From Sphingobacterium phlebotomi (GTDB lineage: Bacteria; Bacteroidota; Bacteroidia; Sphingobacteriales; Sphingobacteriaceae), in the NCBI RefSeq assembly GCF_008180195.1, contig NZ_VTAV01000001.1, positions 62,001 to 126,000 of the forward strand: a DNA stretch of 64,000 nt, in the 5' to 3' direction. Position numbers and translations under genes: made by a program. Positions within the stretch are counted from its first letter, which is position 1; each line of letters opens with the position of its first letter. Below the pieces are notes generated by a model that saw only the letters and a list, made by a program, of their open reading frames with translations, searched no databases and was not told the DNA's origin. Positions 27,001 through 39,503 of this stretch are shown here, piece by piece.

Positions 27001-27049
27001 TTATCCCATTACGAGAAACTTGAGTTTAGGAGTAGATTTCAGATTCTAA
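24047..27049 (+). CDS. SusC-family TonB-dependent receptor of the dextran locus
   Basis: A complete 1000-residue outer-membrane transporter. A signal peptide (to about YAQQ) is followed by a carboxypeptidase-D-like domain (about 33-110), the TonB-box-proximal linker DEVVVIGYGTV, a plug with SATAIYGSRGANGVVL and a 22-strand barrel ending in the aromatic SLGVDFRF. It forms a lidded channel with the SusD encoded 10 bases downstream and imports oligosaccharides made at the surface. Neighbouring GH66, GH31 and GH97 genes point to isomalto-oligosaccharides from dextran. Confidence 0.95.
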   Translation: MKIFLRHTRPLVVYLLLAIVSVLLHTNVYAQQRSISGTVSDPTGNPIEGASIAVLGKSAAARTDTKGYFLLQAETGDILHVTSVGYLFAEQQIDVSSVYTIVLQESEEALDEVVVIGYGTVRKRDLTGSLASVGSEAMKDRPVANIGEALQGRASGVQIVNSGAPGSNVAIQIRGLGSINNSAPLLVIDGVPTDLALNALNPNDVETIDILKDASATAIYGSRGANGVVLITTKKGNKDKGTVTASANFAIQEATSLPKMLNASQFASLHNEMMFNNNNRQRPDFADPTLLGEGTDWIDALLRRDRLSNYSVAYSGGGEKNTYYVSGGVLNQDGIVLNTSYKRYTFQFNNETKQTSWLKLGNNLTLSHDVKNQGAYDVLNTLASLPTQPIYNEDGSFSGPGNEAIFYGDIRNPIGTASLEQNTTNGYNLLGNLYAEATFLDHFTFKSIVGLDYKVWDNVNFSPKYDWKPIPVPDSYRGESFNKSLTYLWDNTLTYTNTFAGLHDVDVMVGSSAQNNEYNYMSGSIKEFLSDNNNQLNNGLLDPLVGGSRNEWALLSFFGRANYTFSNKYLLTATVRHDGTSRITAANRWGTFPSFSAAWRISEEDFFNKNPTFGDLKLRAGYGVTGNQAVLDTYAAAARLNTSRYVFNGTPVSTLYPLVMPNQNIRWETIKQTNIGIDAAFFENRINVTFDAYVKKTSDMLVSMVVPITTGYSDIYTPMINAGEVENRGWELTIGSDNLRGDFQWHSDFNVSYNQNKIVNLHGDVPIYFGYQSHTVGQPVSAFYGWKTNGVFQNWEEVNSYAHQYQGADPANSTAPGDMKFLDLNKDGVVNDYDRAYLGNPTPSWSFAMGNRFSYKNVDMELFLQGVAGNQIYNANRVTLEGMYTIRNQTTKVLDRWTGEGTSNEMPRAIYSDPNRNTRTSDRFLENGSYLRLKNVTIGYTLPTAVLERMKISNLRFYLSGQNLLTWTNYSGFDPEVIGGVDNSNYPITRNLSLGVDFRF

Positions 27050-27059
27050 AATATTAAGA

Positions 27060-28556
27060 ATGACGATTATGAAAAAGATATTTTATACAGCACTTTTTGT
27101 TCTCCCTTTGCTATTCCATGCCTGTTCCGGTTTTTTGGACAAAGAGCCTTTTGAAGATCCAAGTGCCGAATCGGTGAAAGACGCCGCGTCAGCCGTAGCG
27201 ATGGTAAATGCAGCTTATCAGCCTTTACAACGCCCGAAACTATATAATATGCGTATCTGGACATTGGATATCATGGCGGGAAATAGCGTCGTGGGTGCCG
27301 GTGGGGGGGATGATGGTATTGAGACTATACAGTTATCGAACTTCTCTACGGGACCGGATAACTTTGCAGCGGTGGATTTATGGCGAGGACCAAATCCCGG
27401 TATATTATACTGTAATACGGTATTAGAAAATATCCCCGATATGGAGTTGGACGAGACCCTTAAAAATCGTCTTATAGGCGAAGCGAAATTCCTCCGTGCA
27501 CATTATTATTTCCTCTTGGTGCAGCTTTTCGGTGATGTACCGTTGAGCTTAGTACCACCAAAACCCGATGATGACCTAAATCAACCACGGGTTGATAAGA
27601 ACCAGATTTATAGCGAAGTGATTATCCCTGATTTAACCGATGCAATCAACCTGCTTCCACGTCGGGAAGATTACAGTGATGAGGATAAAGGTCGTGCAAC
27701 GAAAGGTGCAGCAGCAGGCATGTTGGCAAAGGTATATCTGACATTGGGACAATATGAGCAGGCTATCGAGATGTGTGATCTAGTGGAAGACTATGGCTAT
27801 ATACTAAATGCAGATTACAGCGATTGTTTCGGCGGCGAAAACCGCCATAAAAATACGCCTGAATCACTTTTTGAAGTTCAATATTACGGACTCACAAATG
27901 CCGATTTTTGGGACGATGAAAATCAGGCAAATTGGTTGAGTACCTACATGGGACCACGTAATTCCGGATGGGTAGGCGGAGGCTATGGTTGGAACCAACC
28001 GACAGAAGAATTTGTAAGCCAATACGAGGAAGGCGATTTACGTAAAGATAAGACGGTATTGTATGAAGGCGGTCCGCTGTTCGATGGTAAGCAATATCGT
28101 TCAACTATGTCTTCAACAGGCTATAATGTCCGGAAGTTTTTGGTACCGCTGTCGGTATCACCAGACTATAACACGAATTCGGCCAGCATCATGGTGTTGC
28201 GGTATGCTGATGTATTGTTGATGAAAGCGGAAGCACTTAATGAGCTTGGCAATACCCAACAAGCGATAGCGCCGTTGTATCAAGTTAGAGAGCGGGCTGG
28301 ATTAACGAACAGACAGGAGTTAGAGGGCTTGTCTCAAAGTGAAATGCGGGATAAGATACGGCATGAACGACGCATCGAGCTGGCTTTTGAAGGACATTAC
28401 TGGTTTGACATGATCCGTTGGGATAATGGGCAATATGCTTTGGATTTTCTGCAGGGTATCGGAAAGCTGAATGCAGCAAGAAAGCATTTGTTATTGCCTA
28501 TTCCACAGGTAGAAAGAGATGCTAACCCTAACCTAACACAGAACCCTGGTTATTAA
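27060..28556 (+). CDS. SusD/RagB-family surface glycan-binding lipoprotein
   Basis: A 498-residue lipoprotein (495 if the second ATG at 27069 is used). The signal peptide ends at a lipobox with the acceptor Cys in LLFHACSGFL. The body shows SusD features: TPR helices, AKFLRAHYYFLLVQLFGDVP and the C-terminal IRHERRIELAFEGHYWFDMI motif. It caps the SusC barrel and binds the sugar at the cell surface. It lies between SusC and a SusE/F-like gene in one operon. Confidence 0.95.
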   Translation: MTIMKKIFYTALFVLPLLFHACSGFLDKEPFEDPSAESVKDAASAVAMVNAAYQPLQRPKLYNMRIWTLDIMAGNSVVGAGGGDDGIETIQLSNFSTGPDNFAAVDLWRGPNPGILYCNTVLENIPDMELDETLKNRLIGEAKFLRAHYYFLLVQLFGDVPLSLVPPKPDDDLNQPRVDKNQIYSEVIIPDLTDAINLLPRREDYSDEDKGRATKGAAAGMLAKVYLTLGQYEQAIEMCDLVEDYGYILNADYSDCFGGENRHKNTPESLFEVQYYGLTNADFWDDENQANWLSTYMGPRNSGWVGGGYGWNQPTEEFVSQYEEGDLRKDKTVLYEGGPLFDGKQYRSTMSSTGYNVRKFLVPLSVSPDYNTNSASIMVLRYADVLLMKAEALNELGNTQQAIAPLYQVRERAGLTNRQELEGLSQSEMRDKIRHERRIELAFEGHYWFDMIRWDNGQYALDFLQGIGKLNAARKHLLLPIPQVERDANPNLTQNPGY

Positions 28557-28566
28557 ACAGCTAAAT

Positions 28567-30039
28567 ATGAAGACGATGAAGAAAATATATCATATCCTGC
28601 GTTTATGTTTGGTATTACCCGTAATATTTAGCGCTTGTAAGGATGATTTTGGAAATATAGATTATCCCGATGGTCCTTTGGTATTGTCTGTAAGTGAGTC
28701 TGATGTCACCTTAGAGATTACGGCCCCAGAAAGTGATGCGGTTACGTTTCAATGGACGCCGGGTTCTAATTTTGGTTCAAACGCGGCTATTAAGTATACT
28801 TTTGAGCTGGCGTTGAAAGGCACAGATTTCGAAGAATCCGTCCATAGTTCGTACAACCAAGGAAATACGGAACATATCTATCGGACAGCAGCACTCAATA
28901 CGTTATTGATGAACGAGTTTGGCGTAGCGCCTGGTGATGTGGTGGAACTCGAAGCGCGTGTTACGGCTGAGGTGCAGGCTGATAATATCGAGCCGCAGAT
29001 ATCCGAAGTGGTATCGATTACCATACAGACCTATAAACCCGTCAGTTCGACCTTATTCTTGATCGGTAGTGCTACGCCAAATGGTTGGAGTGTGGATAAC
29101 CCGGCCCAGATGAATGCTGTGCAGGGGACACCTGGAGCATTCGTATGGCAAGGATCGCTAATGCCGGGCGAGTTTAAGTTTATTACGACCGAAGGAAACT
29201 TTGTACCATCCTATAGCAGAGGAACGGACAATAGTTCACTTTATTTCCGGGAATCGGAAGAAGATCCTTATGACGAACCCTTCCACATTACGGAAGCAGG
29301 TGTTTACCAGTTGAAGGTCAATCTTATTTCCCTAGCCATCGAAATTGTACCGACAGAGGATGCGCCTTATAGTGAGTTATGGCTTGTCGGCGGGTTTACG
29401 GACTGGTCTTTCCAGCCAATGGTGAGAGATGTGAATGATCCATTTGTATTTCATTACAATGCACTACTAAGTTCTAATGAACCGGCAGACGAATTTAAGA
29501 TTGCTACGCTCCCTGACTTTGACCCGAGCGTGGTGTTCTTAAGGCCGGAGACCGATGGTCAGGGAGCCGGGACAGATCTACCGGTTGTCAGCTGGTCGGA
29601 AAGTGAAAACGGAGATGACTATAAATGGAGGGTTCCGAACGGTACGTATAAAATCAAACTGGATTTACGCGAAAACAAAATGGATATTGTGCCTTTCGCA
29701 CCTTATGCAAATATATACCTCGTAGGAGATGCCGCACCAAATGGATGGGATGTAGGAAATGCTACCGCAATGGTCAAAGGAGATACCCCCTATCTTTTTA
29801 CTTGGACAGGAACGTTACAGGCAGGTGAATTAAAGTTTAGCTGTGATAAACAGACCGACTGGAATGGCGCTTGGTTTGTCGCACCCACAGATGGACTAGA
29901 ACCAACTGGAGAGACAGAACAAATGCTGTTCAGCTATCCGGGCTCCAATCCGGATAATAAGTGGATGATCGTAACAGGAGGGACATACACCATCACACTA
30001 GATCAATTGAAACACACTGTAATTATTGAAAAACAATGA
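28567..30039 (+). CDS. SusE/SusF-like outer-membrane glycan-binding lipoprotein
   Basis: A 490-residue surface lipoprotein with a lipobox in VIFSACKDDF. After an immunoglobulin-like SusE N-domain (about 35-160) come three tandem beta-sandwich repeats that begin with similar lines: LFLIGSATPNGWSVDN, LWLVGGFTDWSFQ and IYLVGDAAPNGWDVGN. In SusE/F these domains bind starch; here the neighbours suggest alpha-1,6-glucan. The stop overlaps the GH66 start (ATGA), so translation is coupled. Two in-frame ATGs (28567, 28576) are possible starts. Confidence 0.9.
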   Translation: MKTMKKIYHILRLCLVLPVIFSACKDDFGNIDYPDGPLVLSVSESDVTLEITAPESDAVTFQWTPGSNFGSNAAIKYTFELALKGTDFEESVHSSYNQGNTEHIYRTAALNTLLMNEFGVAPGDVVELEARVTAEVQADNIEPQISEVVSITIQTYKPVSSTLFLIGSATPNGWSVDNPAQMNAVQGTPGAFVWQGSLMPGEFKFITTEGNFVPSYSRGTDNSSLYFRESEEDPYDEPFHITEAGVYQLKVNLISLAIEIVPTEDAPYSELWLVGGFTDWSFQPMVRDVNDPFVFHYNALLSSNEPADEFKIATLPDFDPSVVFLRPETDGQGAGTDLPVVSWSESENGDDYKWRVPNGTYKIKLDLRENKMDIVPFAPYANIYLVGDAAPNGWDVGNATAMVKGDTPYLFTWTGTLQAGELKFSCDKQTDWNGAWFVAPTDGLEPTGETEQMLFSYPGSNPDNKWMIVTGGTYTITLDQLKHTVIIEKQ

Positions 30040-31811
30040 GAAAGAAGCTAATGAAAAAAGTATCATGGTCTTTGTTGGTTTGTGCTGCACTCTTATCGGG
30101 AAGCTGTAAAGATTATTACGACGTAGATTCCGATCCAATCACTTTTGGTGAAACATATTTTAAACCTGTGCTGAACACGGATATGGCGGTGTATAAACCT
30201 GGTGATCAGGTGAGATTCTCTTTGGATAGCGACGTCAATCCACAGGAGCTGACCGTATGTTATACCCATTTGGGAGAAGTGTTGAAAGAGGAGAAGCTAA
30301 CAGGCTCTTCATGGACCTGGTCGCCTCCATCAGATGATTTTAAGGGTTATCTGGTGTATGTATACAAGCAGGACGATCCACAGAAAAAGGCGTTATATAG
30401 TATAGCGGTTGATGTATCGTCGGAATGGACAAAATTCCCGAGGTATGGCTTCGTTTCTAGCTACGAACGGCTGTCCACGGACGCTATCCAACGGAATATC
30501 GAAAACCTCAGTCGTTTCCATATCAACGGTGTGCAGTTTTACGATTGGAAATACGACCACCAGAAACCACTAGCCGGAACACCGGAGAACCCGGCGGAAA
30601 GCTGGCCGGATTTGATAGGACGCATCAATTACAAGTCTACGGTAGACGGCTATATTCATGCCGCACAAGATAAGGGTATGAAGGCCATGTTTTATAACCT
30701 TTTGTTTGGAGCATTATCGAATGCCGCAAGTGATGGTGTTCGGGAAGAGTGGTATCTTTTCAAGGACGCTGACCGGCAGGAAAAAGATCTACATCCACTT
30801 GATCCCCCGTTTCGCAGCAGTATATACTTGACTAATCCCGCAAATGTGGAATGGCAGGAATATCTCAATAGGCGTCATCAAGAGGTATATGATGTGTTTG
30901 ACTTTGATGGTTTTCATATTGACCAACTTGGTGGCCGTGGTACGGTTTACGATTACAATGGCAATGAGGTCGATCTGGCACAAGCCTACAAACCGTTTAT
31001 TGAATCGACCATTGCTGTATTTCCGGATAAATACCATGTGATGAATTCGGTGACGCAATACGGACAGGAGAGTCCGATTGGAACATCGGAAGTAGACTTT
31101 TTGTATACCGAGATTTGGGATCCGTTCAATTCCTTTGATCAACTGGTTGGGATTATCCATGATAATTACCGTTACAGTGGTTATAAGAAAAACAGTGTGT
31201 TAGCAGCCTATATGAATTATGGGCGTTCGAATCAACCCGGATTTGTGAATGAGCCGGGCATTGTATTGACGAATGCTGTCATTTTTGCCAATGGGGGAGC
31301 ACATCTCGAAATAGGGGAACATTATCTAACCAATGAGTATTTCCCCAATAATAATCTGCAATTACGAGGAAGGACTAAGGATAAGCTCATCACCTACTAC
31401 GATTTTATGGTCGGCTATCAGAATCTGCTTCGAGATGGGGGAGATGTCTTTGAGTCCGCTGTCCAAGCGCAGCGTGAAGATGTTCAGATTTCCAATGGAA
31501 ATGCCGTACAGGGGCGCGTGAGTACCTACGGTCGTCGGTTTAGCAACCGGGATGTGATTCACTTTGTCAATTTTAACAACGCCAGTACGATGGAATGGCG
31601 GGACAACAACGGTACGCAGCGTGAACCGAACACCTTAACTGATGCTACTTTCAAGGTTCCGGTTGCCGGGTCAGTTCAAAAAGTATGGACGGCATCACCG
31701 GATGTGGATGCCGGTGCACCTCAGGAATTGCCCGTGGAACAACAAGGAAACGAAATTACGGTAACATTACCCCGTCTCCAATATTGGGATATGCTGGTTA
31801 TAGAATATTAA
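30036..31811 (+). CDS. GH66 endo-dextranase, surface lipoprotein
   Basis: A 591-residue glycoside hydrolase family 66 enzyme cutting alpha-1,6-linkages in dextran, or forming cyclic isomalto-oligosaccharides. A lipobox (LLSGSCKDYY) anchors it to the membrane. After an N-terminal beta domain, the barrel shows HINGVQFYDWKYDHQKP, the likely nucleophile Asp296 in DGFHIDQLGG and the likely acid/base Glu359 in FLYTEIWDPF; their spacing agrees with GH66. There is no long insert of the kind seen in cycloisomaltooligosaccharide synthases, so plain endo-dextranase is the better guess. It supplies oligosaccharides to SusCD. Confidence 0.92.
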   Translation: MRKKLMKKVSWSLLVCAALLSGSCKDYYDVDSDPITFGETYFKPVLNTDMAVYKPGDQVRFSLDSDVNPQELTVCYTHLGEVLKEEKLTGSSWTWSPPSDDFKGYLVYVYKQDDPQKKALYSIAVDVSSEWTKFPRYGFVSSYERLSTDAIQRNIENLSRFHINGVQFYDWKYDHQKPLAGTPENPAESWPDLIGRINYKSTVDGYIHAAQDKGMKAMFYNLLFGALSNAASDGVREEWYLFKDADRQEKDLHPLDPPFRSSIYLTNPANVEWQEYLNRRHQEVYDVFDFDGFHIDQLGGRGTVYDYNGNEVDLAQAYKPFIESTIAVFPDKYHVMNSVTQYGQESPIGTSEVDFLYTEIWDPFNSFDQLVGIIHDNYRYSGYKKNSVLAAYMNYGRSNQPGFVNEPGIVLTNAVIFANGGAHLEIGEHYLTNEYFPNNNLQLRGRTKDKLITYYDFMVGYQNLLRDGGDVFESAVQAQREDVQISNGNAVQGRVSTYGRRFSNRDVIHFVNFNNASTMEWRDNNGTQREPNTLTDATFKVPVAGSVQKVWTASPDVDAGAPQELPVEQQGNEITVTLPRLQYWDMLVIEY

Positions 31812-31812
31812 G

Positions 31813-36499
<4,687 letters not shown>

Positions 36500-36503
36500 A
36501 ACC

Positions 36504-36526
36504 AGGGCGCGCATTCATTGCGCCCT
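36504..36526. terminator. Hairpin between convergent GH97 and TlpA-like genes
   Basis: A 7-bp stem, AGGGCGC (36504-36510) with GCGCCCT (36520-36526), 9-base loop. On the minus strand a short T-run follows after three bases, so it may terminate the TlpA-like gene better than the dextran operon. Confidence 0.5.
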
Positions 36527-37197
36527 TAAAGAAGCTCTCGTAGCTTCGTGTTCAGCTCTTCGCCGCGCAGATTACGTGCTACGACGATTCCCTTTGGGTC
36601 GACGAGGATATTCTGTGGAATCGCGCGCACCCCGTATAGCGTTCCTGCCGCATTCTGCCACGATTGCAGATCAGAGATATGCTTCCAGGTTAACTTTTCT
36701 TTTTCAATAGCAGCAACCCAATCATCAAGTTTACGATCAAAAGAAACGCCTAGGATCTCAAAATTCTTATCCTTAAATTCAGCATACGTCTTAACCAAGT
36801 TGGGGTTTTCTCTACGGCAATCCGGACACCAAGAAGCCCAAAACTCAATTAATACATACTTGCCTCGAAGATCCGAAAGGGAGAAAGGTTCGCCTTCAGG
36901 AGTAAGCTGGGTGATGCCTGGAGCTTTTTTGCCTACTGATGAATTTTCCAGACGTTTAAGGTAATAATCAAATTGCTTGCCTTGTGCCGACCGACGTACA
37001 GTCTTATCTAGGCCTTTAAATAATTCCCGTAGCTCTTTATAATCAGGATCGTATCCACCGACCCGCTGTATTGTTTTTAGCGTCTCCTCACTGGAGGGAT
37101 TTGCCTTTACCTCCGCTATGAGCTCCTCTTTTGTTTGAGCAAAAAGCAAGATGGGAAGAACCAGCAGCCATGTTAAAATTAAATTTCTCATCATCAT
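36526..37197 (-). CDS. TlpA-like thioredoxin-fold oxidoreductase
   Basis: A 223-residue exported protein with a signal peptide (NLILTWLLVLPILLFAQ), a helical region (about 25-90) and a TlpA/AhpC-TSA thioredoxin domain. The redox pair is in FWASWCPDCRREN, with the cis-proline near VRAIPQNILVD. It likely reduces periplasmic disulfides. Three consecutive ATGs (37197, 37194, 37191) can start it. It stands alone between the dextran locus and an aminotransferase. Confidence 0.88.
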   Translation of the reverse strand: MMMRNLILTWLLVLPILLFAQTKEELIAEVKANPSSEETLKTIQRVGGYDPDYKELRELFKGLDKTVRRSAQGKQFDYYLKRLENSSVGKKAPGITQLTPEGEPFSLSDLRGKYVLIEFWASWCPDCRRENPNLVKTYAEFKDKNFEILGVSFDRKLDDWVAAIEKEKLTWKHISDLQSWQNAAGTLYGVRAIPQNILVDPKGIVVARNLRGEELNTKLRELL

Positions 37198-37260
37198 TTG
37201 TTAAATATACAATTCAAAGATAAAAATCTATTATTTTAGTAGGGTAATTAAATCATCAAA

Positions 37261-38424
37261 ATGACAGAATCCTTTCAATCGGTGAAATTTTCTTCTAAAC
37301 TTCCAAAAACAGAGGTTAGTATATTCTCCCGTATGTCTACTTTAGCGCAACAACATCAGGCCATTAATTTATCACAAGGGTTCCCGAATTATCCGGTATC
37401 CGAACGTCTGATCTCTCTCGTGGAACAGTATATGCGGAAAGGATTTAATCAATACGCACCCATGCCTGGCATTCTCGTGCTACGGGAAACTATCGCCGAG
37501 AAAATAGCTTCGCTCTATGCTGTTGATGTAGATGCCAACGATGAAATCACGATCACATCGGGAGGTACACAAGCTTTGTTTACTGCCATAGGGACGGTCA
37601 TCAAACCAGGAGATGAGACCATTATATTTGAACCAGCTTATGACTCTTATAAACCAACTGTAGAGCTTTTCGGAGGAAATGTTGTTCCGATTAGGCTAAA
37701 GGCTCCTGATTTTTCCATCGATTGGGCTGAGGTAAAATCACGGATTTCGGAAAGGACGAGGCTTATCATCTTAAATAACCCAACAAACCCTTCGGCTAAA
37801 ATCTGGAAAAAGCAGGATTTTGAGATGTTGGAAAAGCTGGTGAAAGATACCTCCATCATCATTTTAAGCGATGAAGTATATGAACATATGGTATATGATG
37901 GCTTACAACATTGCTCCGTGTTGCAATTTCCACGTCTCAGAGAAAGAAGCTTCGTCGTAGCTTCCTTTGGCAAGCTCTTGCATACTACTGGTTGGAAATT
38001 GGGCTATGCGGTAGCGCCTAAATATTTTACAGAAGAGTTTCGGAAGATACATCAATTTAATGTATTCAGTTCAAATACACCTGTACAGTTTGCCGTTGCC
38101 GATTATATTAAAGACAAAAGTACGTATTTGGAATTGAACGCCTTTTTTCAGAAAAAACGGGATTTAATGTTAACCGGATTGAAAGCGAGCCGTTTTAAGG
38201 GGATTCCCTGTGAAGGAACATATTTTCTATTGATAGATTATGCGCAGATCAGTGACGCTGCCGAGTTAGCTTATGCGATACAGCTGATTCGCCAGTTTAA
38301 AGTGGCTACCGTTCCGGTTTCGGCATTTTACTCCACTTTTTTCGATCAGAATTTGTTGCGTATTTGTTTTGCTAAGGATGATGACACATTGGATCAGTCC
38401 TTAGCGATATTAACGAAGTTGTAA
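37261..38424 (+). CDS. Class I/II PLP-dependent aminotransferase (methionine aminotransferase, YbdL-like)
   Basis: A 387-residue fold-type I aminotransferase. AINLSQGFPNYPVS at the N-terminus, EITITSGGTQALFTAIG, ILNNPTNPSAK and the PLP-binding lysine in VASFGKLLHTTGWKLG are characteristic of the YbdL/kynurenine aminotransferase group, which converts the methionine precursor 2-oxo-4-methylthiobutyrate to methionine. Substrate preference cannot be fixed from sequence alone. It is a single gene, 63 bases from the divergent TlpA-like gene. Confidence 0.88.
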   Translation: MTESFQSVKFSSKLPKTEVSIFSRMSTLAQQHQAINLSQGFPNYPVSERLISLVEQYMRKGFNQYAPMPGILVLRETIAEKIASLYAVDVDANDEITITSGGTQALFTAIGTVIKPGDETIIFEPAYDSYKPTVELFGGNVVPIRLKAPDFSIDWAEVKSRISERTRLIILNNPTNPSAKIWKKQDFEMLEKLVKDTSIIILSDEVYEHMVYDGLQHCSVLQFPRLRERSFVVASFGKLLHTTGWKLGYAVAPKYFTEEFRKIHQFNVFSSNTPVQFAVADYIKDKSTYLELNAFFQKKRDLMLTGLKASRFKGIPCEGTYFLLIDYAQISDAAELAYAIQLIRQFKVATVPVSAFYSTFFDQNLLRICFAKDDDTLDQSLAILTKL

Positions 38425-38506
38425 ACAAACTCCTGCGCTGCGATATGCTTTTTTATAAGAAGCCTCTCACCGGTTAACGTCATGTATTTCTGTGTTAATC
38501 CCAGAT

Positions 38507-38536
38507 TTGGCTACAATAAAAATATAAGTATATTTG
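38507..38536 (+). promoter_or_regulatory. Complete Bacteroidota-type promoter of the second AraC gene
   Basis: TTG at 38507-38509 and TATATTTG at 38529-38536, separated by 19 bases, match both parts of the TTG-N19-TAnnTTTG consensus. It places transcription start near 38543 and supports the ATG at 38563 over the in-frame ATG at 38482. Confidence 0.65.
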
Positions 38537-38562
38537 CTCTGCATAGAATCAATCTAAATAAA

Positions 38563-39450
38563 ATGGAGAATAGTTGTGCATTGACGCTTACACAATACGC
38601 TTTTCAGCATCAATATATTAAAGGGAGTGCGCTGTTTTCTTATCAAACAGAAGAGACGTGTTATATTAACATCCTTTCCCATGATTGTTCACAAACTGTC
38701 CATTACACATTGTCCCATACATCTTGCATTTTACCAGAAGGACACAATGTTATTCACTATCTCGATGCGCATGATACTATTGAAATACGAAGCGAGGCTG
38801 AATGTAATCATCTAGTGATCGTATTGATTACACCGGAAAACCTCTACTTTTTTCATGAGAAATATCAACAAGATTCTGGAAGATTTTCAAAAGGTTTTGT
38901 GACGAAGAGTGATACGCGTTTTCGCCTTTTATTCGAACAGCTCAATTCGTTGTCAGAAACGGATTTGCTTTACAGGATGCGTTCAGAGTTGATTATCTTG
39001 GAAATTATATTTCATCAAATAGAATCACTGGCGGTAGAAAGCAAAAATACACAGCAGGTAATTGTGATGAAAGACCACTATGAAAAAATCTTACTAGTCA
39101 AAGAGATTATTGAAGAAGACTTGTCGAAGAATCACAGTATTCCAGAGCTGGCCAAACAGGTAGGTACGAATGTGCAATATCTAAAAAAATATTTCAAGCA
39201 ATATTTTGGCAAAACGGTGATGAGTTATATTACTGATAAAAAGATGGAATATGCTAAAAAGCTTATTCTCACGGGTAACCACCGGGTATCAGATGTCGCT
39301 CGAATGACGGGATATAAGCATGCTACCCATTTCACTACCGCTTTTAAAAAACATTTTGGCTTTATTCCTAACTCATTAAAATATAGCTTTCTGCTTCAAC
39401 AGGGAGCGGAGATCCTGATGGAGTTGGAACATGTTTTTGGTTGCTTGTAA
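38563..39450 (+). CDS. AraC-family transcriptional regulator
   Basis: A 295-residue regulator. The first 190 residues form a beta-rich sensor domain without a recognisable cupin signature; the C-terminal 100 residues carry two AraC helix-turn-helix motifs (SIPELAKQVGTNVQYLKKYF and RVSDVARMTGYKHATHFTTA). An upstream ATG at 38482 would include the promoter box, so I reject it. The target is not evident; neighbours are an aminotransferase and, convergently, the NagB fusion. Confidence 0.87.
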   Translation: MENSCALTLTQYAFQHQYIKGSALFSYQTEETCYINILSHDCSQTVHYTLSHTSCILPEGHNVIHYLDAHDTIEIRSEAECNHLVIVLITPENLYFFHEKYQQDSGRFSKGFVTKSDTRFRLLFEQLNSLSETDLLYRMRSELIILEIIFHQIESLAVESKNTQQVIVMKDHYEKILLVKEIIEEDLSKNHSIPELAKQVGTNVQYLKKYFKQYFGKTVMSYITDKKMEYAKKLILTGNHRVSDVARMTGYKHATHFTTAFKKHFGFIPNSLKYSFLLQQGAEILMELEHVFGCL

Positions 39451-39455
39451 ATCGC

Positions 39456-39490
39456 GATTCGTGACTTGTTCTAACAACTAATCACGAATC
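39456..39490. terminator. Hairpin between convergent AraC and nagB-fusion genes
   Basis: GATTCGTGA (39456-39464) pairs with TCACGAATC (39482-39490), and an inner TTGTT/AACAA pairing shortens the loop. The right arm is partly repeated just downstream (TCACGAATCACGAAT). No long T-run follows, so it could be a bidirectional terminator or a copy of a dispersed repeat. Confidence 0.5.
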
Positions 39491-39503
39491 ACGAATTTAT
39501 AAG

